A stretch of 64,000 nucleotides of DNA from M3007 sp031425155 (GTDB lineage Bacteria; Bacteroidota; Bacteroidia; Chitinophagales; Saprospiraceae). Location: positions 24,827 to 88,826 of the forward strand of contig JANPIV010000097.1 of the NCBI GenBank assembly GCA_031425155.1, in the 5' to 3' direction. The position numbers were made by a program, and so were the translations under genes. Below are positions 54,109 through 63,198 of the stretch, piece after piece. Position 1 is the first letter of the stretch, and each line of letters opens with the position of its first letter. Below the pieces are notes generated by a model. The model was not told the DNA's origin. It did no database searches and worked only from the letters and a program-made list of their open reading frames with translations.

Positions 54109-55509
54109 TTAGTAGCCCAGTATTTTCATCATCGAGTCCGCGTCCTGCTCCTTAAAAATTTCCCAGTCCACGAACTCGCCGTAGTAGTTTTTATCAATCA
54201 GAATGTGCTTGGGCGCGGGCAGCAGACAGTGTTTCAGACCGCCGTAGCCACTGAGGGCCTCCTGGTAAGCACCGGTATGGAAAAAACCTATGTAGAGCGG
54301 TTCGTCCTTATTGATGTCATAATTGGGCAGATACACCTGGTTGATGTGCGCCTCCGAGTTGTAATAATCGGCATTATCGCAGCTGATACCGCCGATATTG
54401 GCCCGCTGATACTCCTTCTCCCAGTGATTGATCGGCAGCAAAATAAACCGCTCCTTGATGCCCCAGCTATCGGGCAGCGTGTTGATAAGCGAATTATCGA
54501 GCATATACCACTCCTCCGAGTCGTTCTGCTTCTTCTTGCCGATCACCGAAAAGATGGTCGCGCCACTTTCGCCCACGGTGTATTTGCCAAATTCCGAATA
54601 AATATCCGGTTCCGGCACCCCCTCGCTGTCGCAGGCCTCCTTGATCATGCGCACGATCTCGCTCACCATGTAGGGGTAGTCGTAGTCGAAGCCCAGCGAG
54701 TTACGGATGGGCATGCCGCCGCCGATGTTCAGGCAGGTGAGCGTGGGGCAGATCTTGCGGAGTTCGCAATACACCTTGATGCCCTTTTGCAGTTCGCTCC
54801 AGTAATAGATGGTGTCCTTGATGCCAATGTCCACGAAAAAGTGGAGCATTTTCAACTCGAACTTGGGATTGGTGGCCACCAGTTCCTTGTAAAAAGGGAT
54901 GATCTCGCTCTGGCGAATGCCCAGCCGCGAAGTATAGAACTCGAAATTCGGTTCTTCCTCCGTGGCCATGCGCAGCCCGATGTTACATTTGGCAGTGGTA
55001 ATCAACTCATTATACTGCAACAGTTCCTCGGCATTGTCACACACCGGGATGACGTTGGTGAAACCGTCGTTGATCAGTTCGGCGATCTTTTCGAGGTACT
55101 GCCGCGGTTTGTAGCCATTATTAATGATAATGGTGCCCTTGTTGATCTTGCCCTGTTTGTACAGCCGCCAGACCAGATCAATATCGAAGGAAGAAGACGT
55201 CTCCAATTGGGTGCCGTTTTCGAGAACTTCGTTGAGAATGAAGGCGAAATGCGAACTTTTGGTGCAATAACAATAGATGTACTTGCCATTGTAATTGTAC
55301 CGCTGGATGGCATCGCGGAAGAGCTTGCGGGCCAGTTGGATTTTTTCTCCAATTTTCGGCAAATACGTCAGTTTGAGGGGCGTACCATACCGCCTGATCA
55401 GATCATAGATGTCAATATCGTTGAAAAGTAACTTGCTGTTGCGAAGGTTAAATCCGTCCTGCGGAAAGTCAAAAGTTTGAGCGACGAGGTCGTAGTAGGT
55501 GTTTTTCAT
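54109..55509 (-). CDS. speA: Biosynthetic arginine decarboxylase (PLP, alanine-racemase fold)
   Basis: 466 residues from ATG 55509 (MKNTYYDLVAQTFDFPQ); a longer frame to 55734 runs into the neighbouring STAND gene and is rejected. PLP-lysine segment YIYCYCTKSSHFAFIL, glycine-rich CLNIGGGMPIRNSLGF, EFGKYTVGESGATIF and TGAYQEALSG match the PLP-dependent class-III basic amino-acid decarboxylases. It makes agmatine from arginine for polyamine synthesis. The length and form match the shorter SpeA-type enzyme frequent in Bacteroidota; a diaminopimelate or ornithine decarboxylase role is the main alternative. Confidence 0.85.
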   Translation of the reverse strand: MKNTYYDLVAQTFDFPQDGFNLRNSKLLFNDIDIYDLIRRYGTPLKLTYLPKIGEKIQLARKLFRDAIQRYNYNGKYIYCYCTKSSHFAFILNEVLENGTQLETSSSFDIDLVWRLYKQGKINKGTIIINNGYKPRQYLEKIAELINDGFTNVIPVCDNAEELLQYNELITTAKCNIGLRMATEEEPNFEFYTSRLGIRQSEIIPFYKELVATNPKFELKMLHFFVDIGIKDTIYYWSELQKGIKVYCELRKICPTLTCLNIGGGMPIRNSLGFDYDYPYMVSEIVRMIKEACDSEGVPEPDIYSEFGKYTVGESGATIFSVIGKKKQNDSEEWYMLDNSLINTLPDSWGIKERFILLPINHWEKEYQRANIGGISCDNADYYNSEAHINQVYLPNYDINKDEPLYIGFFHTGAYQEALSGYGGLKHCLLPAPKHILIDKNYYGEFVDWEIFKEQDADSMMKILGY

Positions 55510-55619
55510 TGAAAAACAAGTGTTTGCGCGCGGCGGTGGTTCGGTTCTTGCAAAAATGCGGACAAATTTAAGGCTTTTGGGGAGATTGGGGGAGGAAATG
55601 TGGGAGGAGGCGCATTCCA

Positions 55620-58013
55620 CTAATGGGATTCCGCGCCCAAATTGGCTAAGACGTTTTCTACCCATTGGAGATTGCGCTGAAACTCTGCAAAATCTGAATG
55701 GTCTGTGGCTAACGCGTGCCATAACACTTGGCATTGGGTATAATATAAACGTGCTTGGGCTTTATCTACTTGATGATCCCTGTAAAATTTTCCCAGTTTA
55801 GAATAGGAAATAGCCAGTCCGTTTTTGAAGTCCACATTTTGCGGATAGGCGGCATAGAGCTCTTTCGTCAATTTGGCAAAGTCCTCAAAGAACTGTAAGG
55901 CCTGTTGCAAGTTTCCCAGCGTGGTGTGCGTTTTGCCGAGTTTTTCGTAAGCAACGGCCAGCCCTTTTTTGAAAGAGACATTTTGCGGATAGGCGGCGTA
56001 GAGTTCTTTCGCCAACTTGGCGAAGCCTTCAAAGAACTGCAAGGCCTGTTCCAAATTTCCCAGCGCGCTGTGCGTGGAGCCGAAATTTTTGTAAGCAATA
56101 GCCAGCCCCTTTTTAAAGGCCACATTTTGCGGATACGCGGCATAAAGTTCTTCTGTCAATCGGGAGCTTTCTTCAAAAAACTGCAAGCCCTGTTGCAAGT
56201 TCCCCAACGTAGTGTGCGTTTTGCCGAGCTTTTCGTAAGCAATGGCCAGCCCGTTTTTGAAGGAAACGTTTTGCGGATAGTCGGCGTAGAGTTCTTTAAA
56301 TAATTTAGTAAAGTCTTTAAAGAACTGCAAGGCCTGTGGCAAATTTCCCAGCGTGGTGTGCGTTTCGCCGAGTTCACCATAAGCAATGGCTAGACCGCTT
56401 TTGAAGCCCACATTGTCGGCATGTTCAGCAAAAAGTGCCGATTGGATGTCGGCCATTCTTTGATACATACTCATTGCTTTGCCGAGGTCACCAGTAGCCA
56501 TGTAAAGCTTCCCCACATTTTGGCAAAGTTTACCCAATTCATAATCATTTCGGTTCCACACTCCAACGACGGCTTCGGCGTAGCGGGCAAAAAGGGTGGA
56601 GTGCTGGTAATTATCAAGGTGTAATACCTCCAGGTCTAATTCCTTAATCAAAGCGTTTACCAAGGGCAGTCCATCGTCCAGCAGGTCGGGGTTTTTCTGC
56701 CGTACCACTTCCTGAACCACCGGGCTACATTTGAAAGTGGCAGCGGCTTTATTATAAGCGATCCAGCCTTTTTGGGCCAGTAAGATTAATTGACTATCCA
56801 GATCAGCCTGGCCTAGTATTAGTCTTTCCAGCATGGTAAAGGGGAGACTTTCGGCGGGCAGCAGCGCAAAAACCGAGAGCAAGAACACTTCTGCACGGCT
56901 TAGTTCACCCAGATCGTACATGGCGGCAATGATGGCCTTGGGGTCTTCCTGGCGCATGGTGCCCCGGCTTTGGTAGTCGGTGCGTACGCTCTGGGTGTGG
57001 GAAAGTTGCAGTACGCCCTTCTTTTGCAGGTCGGCCAGCAGATCGGGGAGGGCGTAGCGGGTTTTGAGGCCGGTGTTGTGCAGGGCGAGGTTTTTGGCCA
57101 GCAACTCGACGATCAAAGTATTGCCATCCACGGCAGCATGAATGTCCCTGAATATCGCCGCTTCGGTCTGCGGCTGGAACTGCGGGTAGTGGTGCTGGAA
57201 CAGTTGGAGGGCTTCCTCCGCCGATAAACCTTCGATACGGTGGGTATGCGCTGGGCCGTAGTCGGTGATGCGCGTGGTGAGCAGCAGGTGGAAATTGGGT
57301 AGTTGGCGCAGGCGTTGGTCGTTGGTTTGCAGGTCGGCCAGTTCGTTGGCATTATCTATCACCAACAGGCAGGGGCGTTGCAAATCGGCCAAAGCCGTAA
57401 GCAGCCGGGGCAGCCTTTGGTCGGTGGGCATCCGCTCATCGAATTTCAAGCCGAGTGGCTCCGCCAGCAACAGCAACGCGGCAGCCAGGTTCTTTTCGCT
57501 CAGCACCCAAGCGGTGTGGGCGTATTCCTGCTGATATTCGAGGTAATATTTGGCCGCCAGCGTGGTCTTGCCCACGCCACCTTCACCATTGACGAGCAGC
57601 AGCAGGTGTTCGCCGGAAAAAAGCCGGTCGTGGATGGTTTGCAGGTCGGTTTCCCGGCCCAGAAACACTTCGGAGCGGAAGGGTGGGGGCGTGAGGGAAC
57701 GGGGAATTTCCTGCTGGTCGTAGGTAATGAAGGTTTGGAAAGTATGATGGTCGCCAATACCAATATTTGCGCCCGCCGTCAGAGTCGCGTCCTCCACTGC
57801 GTTTCGTTTGGTAGAAATTTCTATCGGCGCAGGCGGCGCTTCCTTCTTTTCGGGAAAAATACGAAAGACAATTCCGGTCAGCAGTGTCCCTCCGGCAACC
57901 ACCATACCGATCAGCGGTTCTATTTCCCAGTGCTGTCGGTACCATTGCCAGCATAGCACCAGCGTAATGCCAGTGACCACTATGGTAATGAAGTTTTCAA
58001 AAAAGTTACGCAT
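55620..58013 (-). CDS. Membrane-anchored NB-ARC/STAND NTPase with TPR repeats
   Basis: 797 residues. Two N-terminal TM segments (about 8-25 and 33-51), then an intervening stretch (AGANIGIGDHHTFQTF) and FRSEVFLGRETDLQTIHDRL, a STAND-type lead-in. The NTPase has P-loop NGEGGVGKTTLA (residues 142-153), Walker B CLLVIDNANEL and sensor LLLTTRITDYG. The C-terminal ~260 residues are four 48-residue TPR units with repeated NVSFKNGLAIAYEKLGKTHT and TLGNLQQ motifs, plus a partial fifth. It would be a signalling or sensing NTPase whose TPRs bind a ligand or partner. Some STAND proteins act in phage defence, but no effector domain is visible. It ends 110 bp before speA. Confidence 0.85.
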   Translation of the reverse strand: MRNFFENFITIVVTGITLVLCWQWYRQHWEIEPLIGMVVAGGTLLTGIVFRIFPEKKEAPPAPIEISTKRNAVEDATLTAGANIGIGDHHTFQTFITYDQQEIPRSLTPPPFRSEVFLGRETDLQTIHDRLFSGEHLLLLVNGEGGVGKTTLAAKYYLEYQQEYAHTAWVLSEKNLAAALLLLAEPLGLKFDERMPTDQRLPRLLTALADLQRPCLLVIDNANELADLQTNDQRLRQLPNFHLLLTTRITDYGPAHTHRIEGLSAEEALQLFQHHYPQFQPQTEAAIFRDIHAAVDGNTLIVELLAKNLALHNTGLKTRYALPDLLADLQKKGVLQLSHTQSVRTDYQSRGTMRQEDPKAIIAAMYDLGELSRAEVFLLSVFALLPAESLPFTMLERLILGQADLDSQLILLAQKGWIAYNKAAATFKCSPVVQEVVRQKNPDLLDDGLPLVNALIKELDLEVLHLDNYQHSTLFARYAEAVVGVWNRNDYELGKLCQNVGKLYMATGDLGKAMSMYQRMADIQSALFAEHADNVGFKSGLAIAYGELGETHTTLGNLPQALQFFKDFTKLFKELYADYPQNVSFKNGLAIAYEKLGKTHTTLGNLQQGLQFFEESSRLTEELYAAYPQNVAFKKGLAIAYKNFGSTHSALGNLEQALQFFEGFAKLAKELYAAYPQNVSFKKGLAVAYEKLGKTHTTLGNLQQALQFFEDFAKLTKELYAAYPQNVDFKNGLAISYSKLGKFYRDHQVDKAQARLYYTQCQVLWHALATDHSDFAEFQRNLQWVENVLANLGAESH
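55796..56420. repeat. 144-bp tandem repeat encoding the TPRs
   Basis: Four to five 144-bp units in the STAND gene share blocks such as TTTTGCGGATA, GGGAAATTTGCC-like segments and AAGAACTGCAAGG. The identity is high at DNA level, suggesting recent duplication. Confidence 0.75.
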
Positions 58014-58516
58014 TGGGCATCAAGGTAGCGGGTTCGCAGACTGACTTTACCAGCAAAGAAAGTTCATCTGCTCCGATTTACCTTATAGAATTACAATTTA
58101 TACCTTCATCTGCGGCTTCGTGTAGCAAAAAATGGGCGTTGGAGGTTTAAAATGCGGCATTTAACCATAGGAACGTGCAAAAAACAAGATAGCGGAAACA
58201 ACCTTACCTGAGTGGTCATTCCGACGTAAGGAGGAATCTGCTAATGTGTTGATTATCAATCCTACGTAACGAGATTTCTCCTGCCGTCGAAATGACATCC
58301 AGATGTAGGAAATGGGTACTTATTTCTCAATCATTCCATAATTCGTTTTAGTGAAAATGGTAATCGGCCTATCACCTTGTTTTTCTTACGCGGCACACTT
58401 TTTTACACGTATTAGCACCCTACCTTTTGTGCAGCTGCCCCTCATCAGGATACAGGCGTATATTTGCTGCGCAGTCATTAATTTTTTGTCTATTTTTTCA
58501 ATAAAACACAACGAAA
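58014..58516. other. 503-bp gap before the eRF1-like gene
   Basis: No ORF that looks coding. It contains an imperfect inverted repeat (GTCATTCCGACG 58216-58227 / CGTCGAAATGAC 58286-58297) and two promoter-like boxes near 58421-58429 and 58459-58466. The rest holds nothing I recognise. Confidence 0.55.
58459..58466 (+). promoter_or_regulatory. Candidate -7 box (TATATTTG)
   Basis: TATATTTG matches TAnnTTTG, about 50 bp before the ATG at 58517. No clear -33 at usual spacing. Confidence 0.4.
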
Positions 58517-58900
58517 GTGAAAAAAACAACACTGTTAGGCGTTTGGATGGATCATTCCAACGCATACGCCATGACTTATGTCAATGATTCGATCATTAGC
58601 GAAGACATTAATTCGACCTTCAGCAGCCAGGACCGCGAGGCAGCCATGAGCCGGAGTGAAAATGTGGCGCATAACAAAGAGCAGCAACAGCAAGGCAGCT
58701 ATTACAAAAGGATAGGCGAGGTCATTAAAAATTACGAAAAAGTGGTGATTTTTGGCCCAACGGATGCCAAAAACGAGTTAGCCAACATTTTGAAAGAAGA
58801 TCATCATTTTGACGCCATTGAAATAGAAGTAAAATCGGCGGATAAGATGAATGAACATGAAATGCAGACTTTTGTCAAAAACTATTTTAAGTCTGAATAG
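58517..58900 (+). CDS. Small eRF1/BaeRF-like fold protein (predicted)
   Basis: 127 residues. KKTTLLGVWMDHSNAYAMTY at the start and VIFGPTDAKNELANILKEDHHF in the second half look like a small Rossmann/eRF1-like domain (the family called translational-machinery or BaeRF-type proteins), with a Gln/Lys-rich hydrophilic middle and a C-terminal NEHEMQTFVKNYF helix. Such proteins have been linked to ribosome or RNA handling, but no function is known to me. It is followed by an intrinsic terminator, so it is monocistronic. Confidence 0.55.
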   Translation: MKKTTLLGVWMDHSNAYAMTYVNDSIISEDINSTFSSQDREAAMSRSENVAHNKEQQQQGSYYKRIGEVIKNYEKVVIFGPTDAKNELANILKEDHHFDAIEIEVKSADKMNEHEMQTFVKNYFKSE

Positions 58901-58926
58901 TCGTTGACAGTATGTGTTTTTAGATG

Positions 58927-58964
58927 AAGGCTGATTAGAACCGAGGCAGGTTTTAATCAGCCTT
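58927..58964 (+). terminator. Intrinsic terminator of the eRF1-like gene
   Basis: AAGGCTGATTA (58927-58937) pairs with TAATCAGCCTT (58954-58964), then a T-run (TTTT). It is 26 bp after the stop at 58900. Confidence 0.8.
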
Positions 58965-58965
58965 T

Positions 58966-59427
58966 TTACATGGTCAGGCTTAATTCTTCTCCATATTCCC
59001 GCAGGCTTTCCCTGATCTTTTCCAGTTTGGAAGCGGCGATCAGCCCTTTAACGAAGTAGAAAACGATGATCGCTTTCAGGATAATTCCTTTGGCCAGGGT
59101 TTCGGGCATCAGCAGGGCATAGACTATTACTTGTAAAGCGTACATGCTCGCGCCAATAATAAGGGCCGTTTTGGCATTGCGACTCATGTACCACGCGCAG
59201 CCCGCATACACGCCCACCAGAATAAGGCCTTCCAGCCACACGTCCTGCGCTTCGTGTTTGGAGAAACCGATGATCATCCCTGCTACATTGGTAATAATTA
59301 GCAGAAACAAGGCCAACCGGGCTTTCCCGAGGTCTTTTCTTAATAAACTCGCATCGTATTGCAGCAGCGAGATGGCTGATTCGTCTTCGGGTGACTGGTG
59401 TCGGATACCGGCATCAAGGATTTCCAT
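58966..59427 (-). CDS. Four-TM membrane protein, unknown
   Basis: 153 residues, an N-terminal charged part (LLQYDASLLRKDLGKAR) and four hydrophobic segments (about 36-55, 66-84, 87-107, 113-131: LFLLIITNVAGMIIG, LEGLILVGVYAGCAWY, LIIGASMYALQVIVYALL, IILKAIIVFYFVKGLI), then a basic/acidic tail. No family recognised. It is convergent with the eRF1-like gene. Confidence 0.65.
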   Translation of the reverse strand: MEILDAGIRHQSPEDESAISLLQYDASLLRKDLGKARLALFLLIITNVAGMIIGFSKHEAQDVWLEGLILVGVYAGCAWYMSRNAKTALIIGASMYALQVIVYALLMPETLAKGIILKAIIVFYFVKGLIAASKLEKIRESLREYGEELSLTM

Positions 59428-59488
59428 ACAGTTTTGGTTTTGAATGATGGGGCGAAAATAGATTAATAATGCAAATAATAGGCTTAAT

Positions 59489-59641
59489 AGCCCCGGCAGG
59501 GGCAGAATGTTGGTAGTAACGTTCGTAATGATGCTTCCGTAAGCCCCGGCAGGGGCGCAATACGTACGCTATTGCGCCCCTGCCGGGGCTCACGAGCGGA
59601 TACAATCATCTGACTACCAACATTTCGCCCCTACTGGGGCT
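59489..59641. repeat. Nested GC-rich inverted repeat, GCCCCGGCAGGGGC type
   Basis: Inner palindrome AGCCCCGGCAGGGGCGCAAT (59542-59561) / its exact complement (59571-59590); outer AGCCCCGGCAGGGGC (59489-59503) / GCCCCTACTGGGGCT (59627-59641, two mismatches); between them GTTGGTAGT / ACTACCAAC also pair. A typical three-part dispersed palindrome with two copies of the same core, lying between two minus-strand genes. Confidence 0.8.
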
Positions 59642-59696
59642 TTTACATCATTAAAAGGCGGTCGTAACCCATGATTCCCATTAATAACAGCATTTA

Positions 59697-62051
59697 TTAA
59701 TGCCGTATCACCAGCACCCGTTCTGCGTCGCCGCAACGCAGCACATACACCCCGGCTGGCCAGTCGGCAGTCGGCAAAGTCAAGCCTTCCGTGTAGGGTA
59801 CCGACAGCTTCCGCTGACCAAGCGCATTGAATACTTCTACCGGGTGCCGGGCGGCGGCGGGCAACGTAATTCGCACACTTTGATCGGCGGGATTCGGCAC
59901 CATTTCCAGCATTTGCGCCAGGGCATTTTCCTCTGTAGTCCCCACAGATTCGTTGTTATTGTAGCCGAAGGTCGGGGTCTGTATGACAAAAGGTCCGGTG
60001 CCGTTGGGTACCCGCGCATAGCCTTGATCCGCTTCCTGCGCCTCAAAGACAACCTCATCTTCCAGTTGCAATTGCGTATTCAGCAAGGCCAGCGTTTCGC
60101 CGCCAGCCGCCAGTTTGAAATTAGCGTGCAGTGGCCCCTGTGAGCTGTCCTCGTCCGCCCAGAGGATGAGGTAAGTATTTGGCGCGATGATCGTGCCCGC
60201 CGGGAATGCCCATTTGTCGAGGTTGTCGGGATTGTCGGTAATGTACCAGCCGCTGATATCCACGGCGGCACTGCCAGTGTTGTAGAGTTCAATCCAGTCT
60301 TCAAATTCCCCGTTTTCGTCGGTTGCCGTGACCTGGTTGGAAGCCATCAACTCATTGATAACCACCGTGCTGGCTCCTGCGGAAGGCGGCGAAACTTTAT
60401 AAATGAACACGTCATGTTCCGCGCCCACGGGCAAATAACTCACGCTTTTCGCGGTGTTGGCACTGGTTGCTTCTACATAGTAACGCACCCAATTGCCCGC
60501 TGCCTGCGCCGGAATGGTCGCCCCGAACACCCCGTCGCCCGCGTTGCCATCGTCATGCTGCCCATCGTCCAACATGGTAGCGGCGGTAAAATTGCCCACC
60601 AAACCAGTCGTATAAAAGAGCGTCACGTGGTCAATGCCGTTGGTCGAAGTGACCGTAGTCCGTACATGCACTTCCTCTAAAGACGTGGGCGTGGCCCATT
60701 CCTGGCCCTGCACATAGTGCGCGGCGGTGGCAATAGTCGGCGCGATTTGCTGCATTTCAACGTTGTTCAGCAAGTAATTCCGGCGCGTGGTGATGTAGTT
60801 TTTCAGTTCGGTTACTTCGGAGGTAAACTGGGTGTAGGTATAGAGTTTCTTCGGATCGGCCTGTACCAGCGCGGCAATTTGCTGGGCATAGCCATCCAGG
60901 GCCGCCAAGGTCGCTACGGGATCAAGCTCTTCCTGCACAATGGTCCGCAAATGCGCTAAATAACGCTGACGCAGCGCAGGCACGGCCAGCACCCGATTGA
61001 GCAGCGGATAATCGGCGTCATTGGCATGATAGAATGGCGTCCATTGCTGGGCGAAACTGGTTTCCATCGCGCTATTGCCATCGTATTCGATGGGCGTAAT
61101 ACGGCCGGTTTCGGCTTCCCAATAGAGATAATAGTCCATTTTTCCTTTAAAAACATAACTGTCATCGTCGGTAAAAGCGATTTCGCTGGCCAAATACCAG
61201 AGGGTGCGATCCAGGTCCATATAAGTGGATAATTCGTTTTGCAACTGACCCAACGGGGTGTTTTCCAGCACATTACAAGTAGCGATGAGGTCGCTCCACG
61301 GGTCGGTTTTGTCCGTGCTTTTCAACGTATAATATTTCTTGTATTCCGTGGAGTCGGTACCGAGGTAGTTGAGCGCGGCCGTGCCATCGCCCCAACCACC
61401 ACCAGGGCCACCAGGGCCAGGCCCACCTCCTGTACTGCCCGCAGGCTGGTCAGCCCGCCAGTTGGTGCCATTGTTACTCATAAACCATTCCTCGTAGAAA
61501 TCGCCGTTGAGCTGCTGCACATTGGGATAAATGCCCCAGTATTCGTCGTTCAGATAGAGCTGTACAAAACTGGCTTTGGCCGCCGGAATATGCCGGCGAA
61601 TTTGATGCAGGTAAAAGAATTCGCGCAGAAAAGACGCATCCTGAAAGCAATTGTTGAGGTTGAAAGTCTTATAGCCCATCCACTTTTCGTAGTCGGTTGC
61701 GTAGCCAAGGGACAAATTAAAAGACTTTTTGTCTTTGTTCTGGGTCTGTTGGTAGGAAGTCATGCCCTTGAACCGGACGCCCACGCTATCAAACACCTGC
61801 CCCTCCACGGTCATCGTGGCGGGAATATCGGTGTGGCTCTGATAGTTCTGGGTGAGTAATGTCCAGTAATTGGACTGATCAAAATCCAGATGGATTGTAC
61901 GTATTACTGACTCGTCATACAGTCCGGTAGTGGCTTGGCCGCCGGTAAATAACTGGTGCCCATCGGACGAAAGGTACATTTCCGGTGGCAGATTTTGGGC
62001 GGCCAGCAGGAGCGGCCAGCAGCAGCATATTGTCAGGATTGGCTTCATCAA
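59697..62051 (-). CDS. CotH-kinase-type secreted protein with lamin-tail and T9SS domains
   Basis: 784 residues. Signal peptide (MKPILTICCCWPLLLAAQ), then a CotH-like kinase domain: TIHLDFDQSNYWTLL, VRFKGMTSYQQ, KDKKSFNLSLG, AKASFVQLYLNDEYWGIYPNVQ and DYYLYWEAETGRITPIEYDGNS. A Gly/Pro linker interrupts it. Residues ~560-700 are a lamin-tail domain (VINELMASNQVTATDENGEFEDWIELYN, SGWYITDNPDNL) and the end is a type A sorting domain (LEMVPNPADQSVRITL). CotH proteins phosphorylate spore-coat proteins in Firmicutes; the substrate of secreted bacteroidote versions is unknown. Probably surface-exposed via T9SS. Confidence 0.85.
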   Translation of the reverse strand: MMKPILTICCCWPLLLAAQNLPPEMYLSSDGHQLFTGGQATTGLYDESVIRTIHLDFDQSNYWTLLTQNYQSHTDIPATMTVEGQVFDSVGVRFKGMTSYQQTQNKDKKSFNLSLGYATDYEKWMGYKTFNLNNCFQDASFLREFFYLHQIRRHIPAAKASFVQLYLNDEYWGIYPNVQQLNGDFYEEWFMSNNGTNWRADQPAGSTGGGPGPGGPGGGWGDGTAALNYLGTDSTEYKKYYTLKSTDKTDPWSDLIATCNVLENTPLGQLQNELSTYMDLDRTLWYLASEIAFTDDDSYVFKGKMDYYLYWEAETGRITPIEYDGNSAMETSFAQQWTPFYHANDADYPLLNRVLAVPALRQRYLAHLRTIVQEELDPVATLAALDGYAQQIAALVQADPKKLYTYTQFTSEVTELKNYITTRRNYLLNNVEMQQIAPTIATAAHYVQGQEWATPTSLEEVHVRTTVTSTNGIDHVTLFYTTGLVGNFTAATMLDDGQHDDGNAGDGVFGATIPAQAAGNWVRYYVEATSANTAKSVSYLPVGAEHDVFIYKVSPPSAGASTVVINELMASNQVTATDENGEFEDWIELYNTGSAAVDISGWYITDNPDNLDKWAFPAGTIIAPNTYLILWADEDSSQGPLHANFKLAAGGETLALLNTQLQLEDEVVFEAQEADQGYARVPNGTGPFVIQTPTFGYNNNESVGTTEENALAQMLEMVPNPADQSVRITLPAAARHPVEVFNALGQRKLSVPYTEGLTLPTADWPAGVYVLRCGDAERVLVIRH

Positions 62052-62298
62052 AATAACAGTTTAAAGTGAAAAAAAAGCGATGTGCCGGGTTTCGCGACAT
62101 CGCTCTATCTAACCAGACGTAAAAATACACAGGGTAGTTGCGGATACCGAATAAGTTATTTTGCTGTTTGTCAGCGACAGGCAGTGTTGTAAGTTTGCCA
62201 CTACATCACGGCCTTATGGAAAATACGATGCTATTGGTCTATTTGGCTGCTTTTTCGGTGGTATTCGCTGGGGCGTTAATCGTGGTTTTCTTGTTTTT

Positions 62299-63090
62299 TT
62301 AGCAACTTCCCTGAATTTCAACCAGCAGAATACCTTTTTTCCAGAACCATTTTCGGAGAAACATGATTTTTTCCAACCGTGCTGCTCTATAAATTCTTTC
62401 TACTTCTGGCGTCCATGTTTCTCCAATTTTCACTTTGTTCTTTGTACTAAGATATTTTAAAAATTGCTCTCGGTTAATAGGAAATTTAAGTCGGGCGAGT
62501 CGCTTTAATTCGGCCATATTTATGTGAGCGTTATAATTATACAAAGCATATCCGCCATCGGGTCCAAAATTTTCGTACGATAGGGTGTATTGATCGGGAT
62601 TATTGGAAGAGAAGAAGAGGCTGTTCCAATATTTTCTATGCTGAATAGTATCCAACATATCTTTTGTACCCTCAATCATTCCAGAAGCTGTCCAAGGTGG
62701 TTGCGCTTTTTGAAACACCATTTTCAAAATATGCTTGGAGTCTAATAGTACGATATCCGCCGGAATGACCCAGACATACTTTTCAGGGTCTTCATTGGAG
62801 CGTTTATGAATAGGACGTAAATAGGCATAATGGATGTTTTTATAAACAGTTACAGCGGACTTCAGTTCCTGCTCTTCTCTTTTAAAAATAGTAAAGATGC
62901 CTGCATTATTATAAAGGTTTTTATTGCGTTCCGCTTCTTCATATTCAGTACACACAACAAAGCAGCCATTAAATACGGCCCCATTTTTCAAATAAAACTT
63001 CGTGTGATAAACGACACAACTTTCTAAATCGGCTTTTAAGGCGGAGGTAATCAAGGGAAGTAGCAGGATAAAAAGCAGTAGTTTCTTCAC
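62299..63090 (-). CDS. Exported protein of unknown function
   Basis: 263 residues with a signal peptide (MKKLLLFILLLPLITSALKA) and no lipobox. The mature part has alternating polar/aromatic content (YHTKFYLKNGAVFNGCFVVCTEYEEAERN, VWVIPADIVLLDSKHIL, FGPDGGYALYNYNAHINM) and ends in basic residues (LRKWFWKKGILLVEIQGSC). No family recognised. The first part (KNGAVFNGCFV ... YAYLRPIH) suggests a small beta domain. AT-rich relative to neighbours. Confidence 0.6.
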   Translation of the reverse strand: MKKLLLFILLLPLITSALKADLESCVVYHTKFYLKNGAVFNGCFVVCTEYEEAERNKNLYNNAGIFTIFKREEQELKSAVTVYKNIHYAYLRPIHKRSNEDPEKYVWVIPADIVLLDSKHILKMVFQKAQPPWTASGMIEGTKDMLDTIQHRKYWNSLFFSSNNPDQYTLSYENFGPDGGYALYNYNAHINMAELKRLARLKFPINREQFLKYLSTKNKVKIGETWTPEVERIYRAARLEKIMFLRKWFWKKGILLVEIQGSC

Positions 63091-63198
63091 GTCATTATTT
63101 TTGGTGAAAAGAATGATCCAAAAGTGCGCTGCTTTACCTGGCTCGGTAGTGGCGCATGAGTATTCGCCGGGATGTTTATAGTATTCGTACTTTATATG

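Noticed and set aside
55510..55734. N-terminal extension of arginine decarboxylase to 55734
   Set aside because: The extra residues lack family similarity and overlap the 3' end of the STAND gene; ATG 55509 gives the conserved start.
28912..58013. Defence island formed by the ROCO and STAND genes
   Set aside because: The two genes are over 20 kb apart with metabolic and secreted-protein genes between, and no known defence gene is adjacent.
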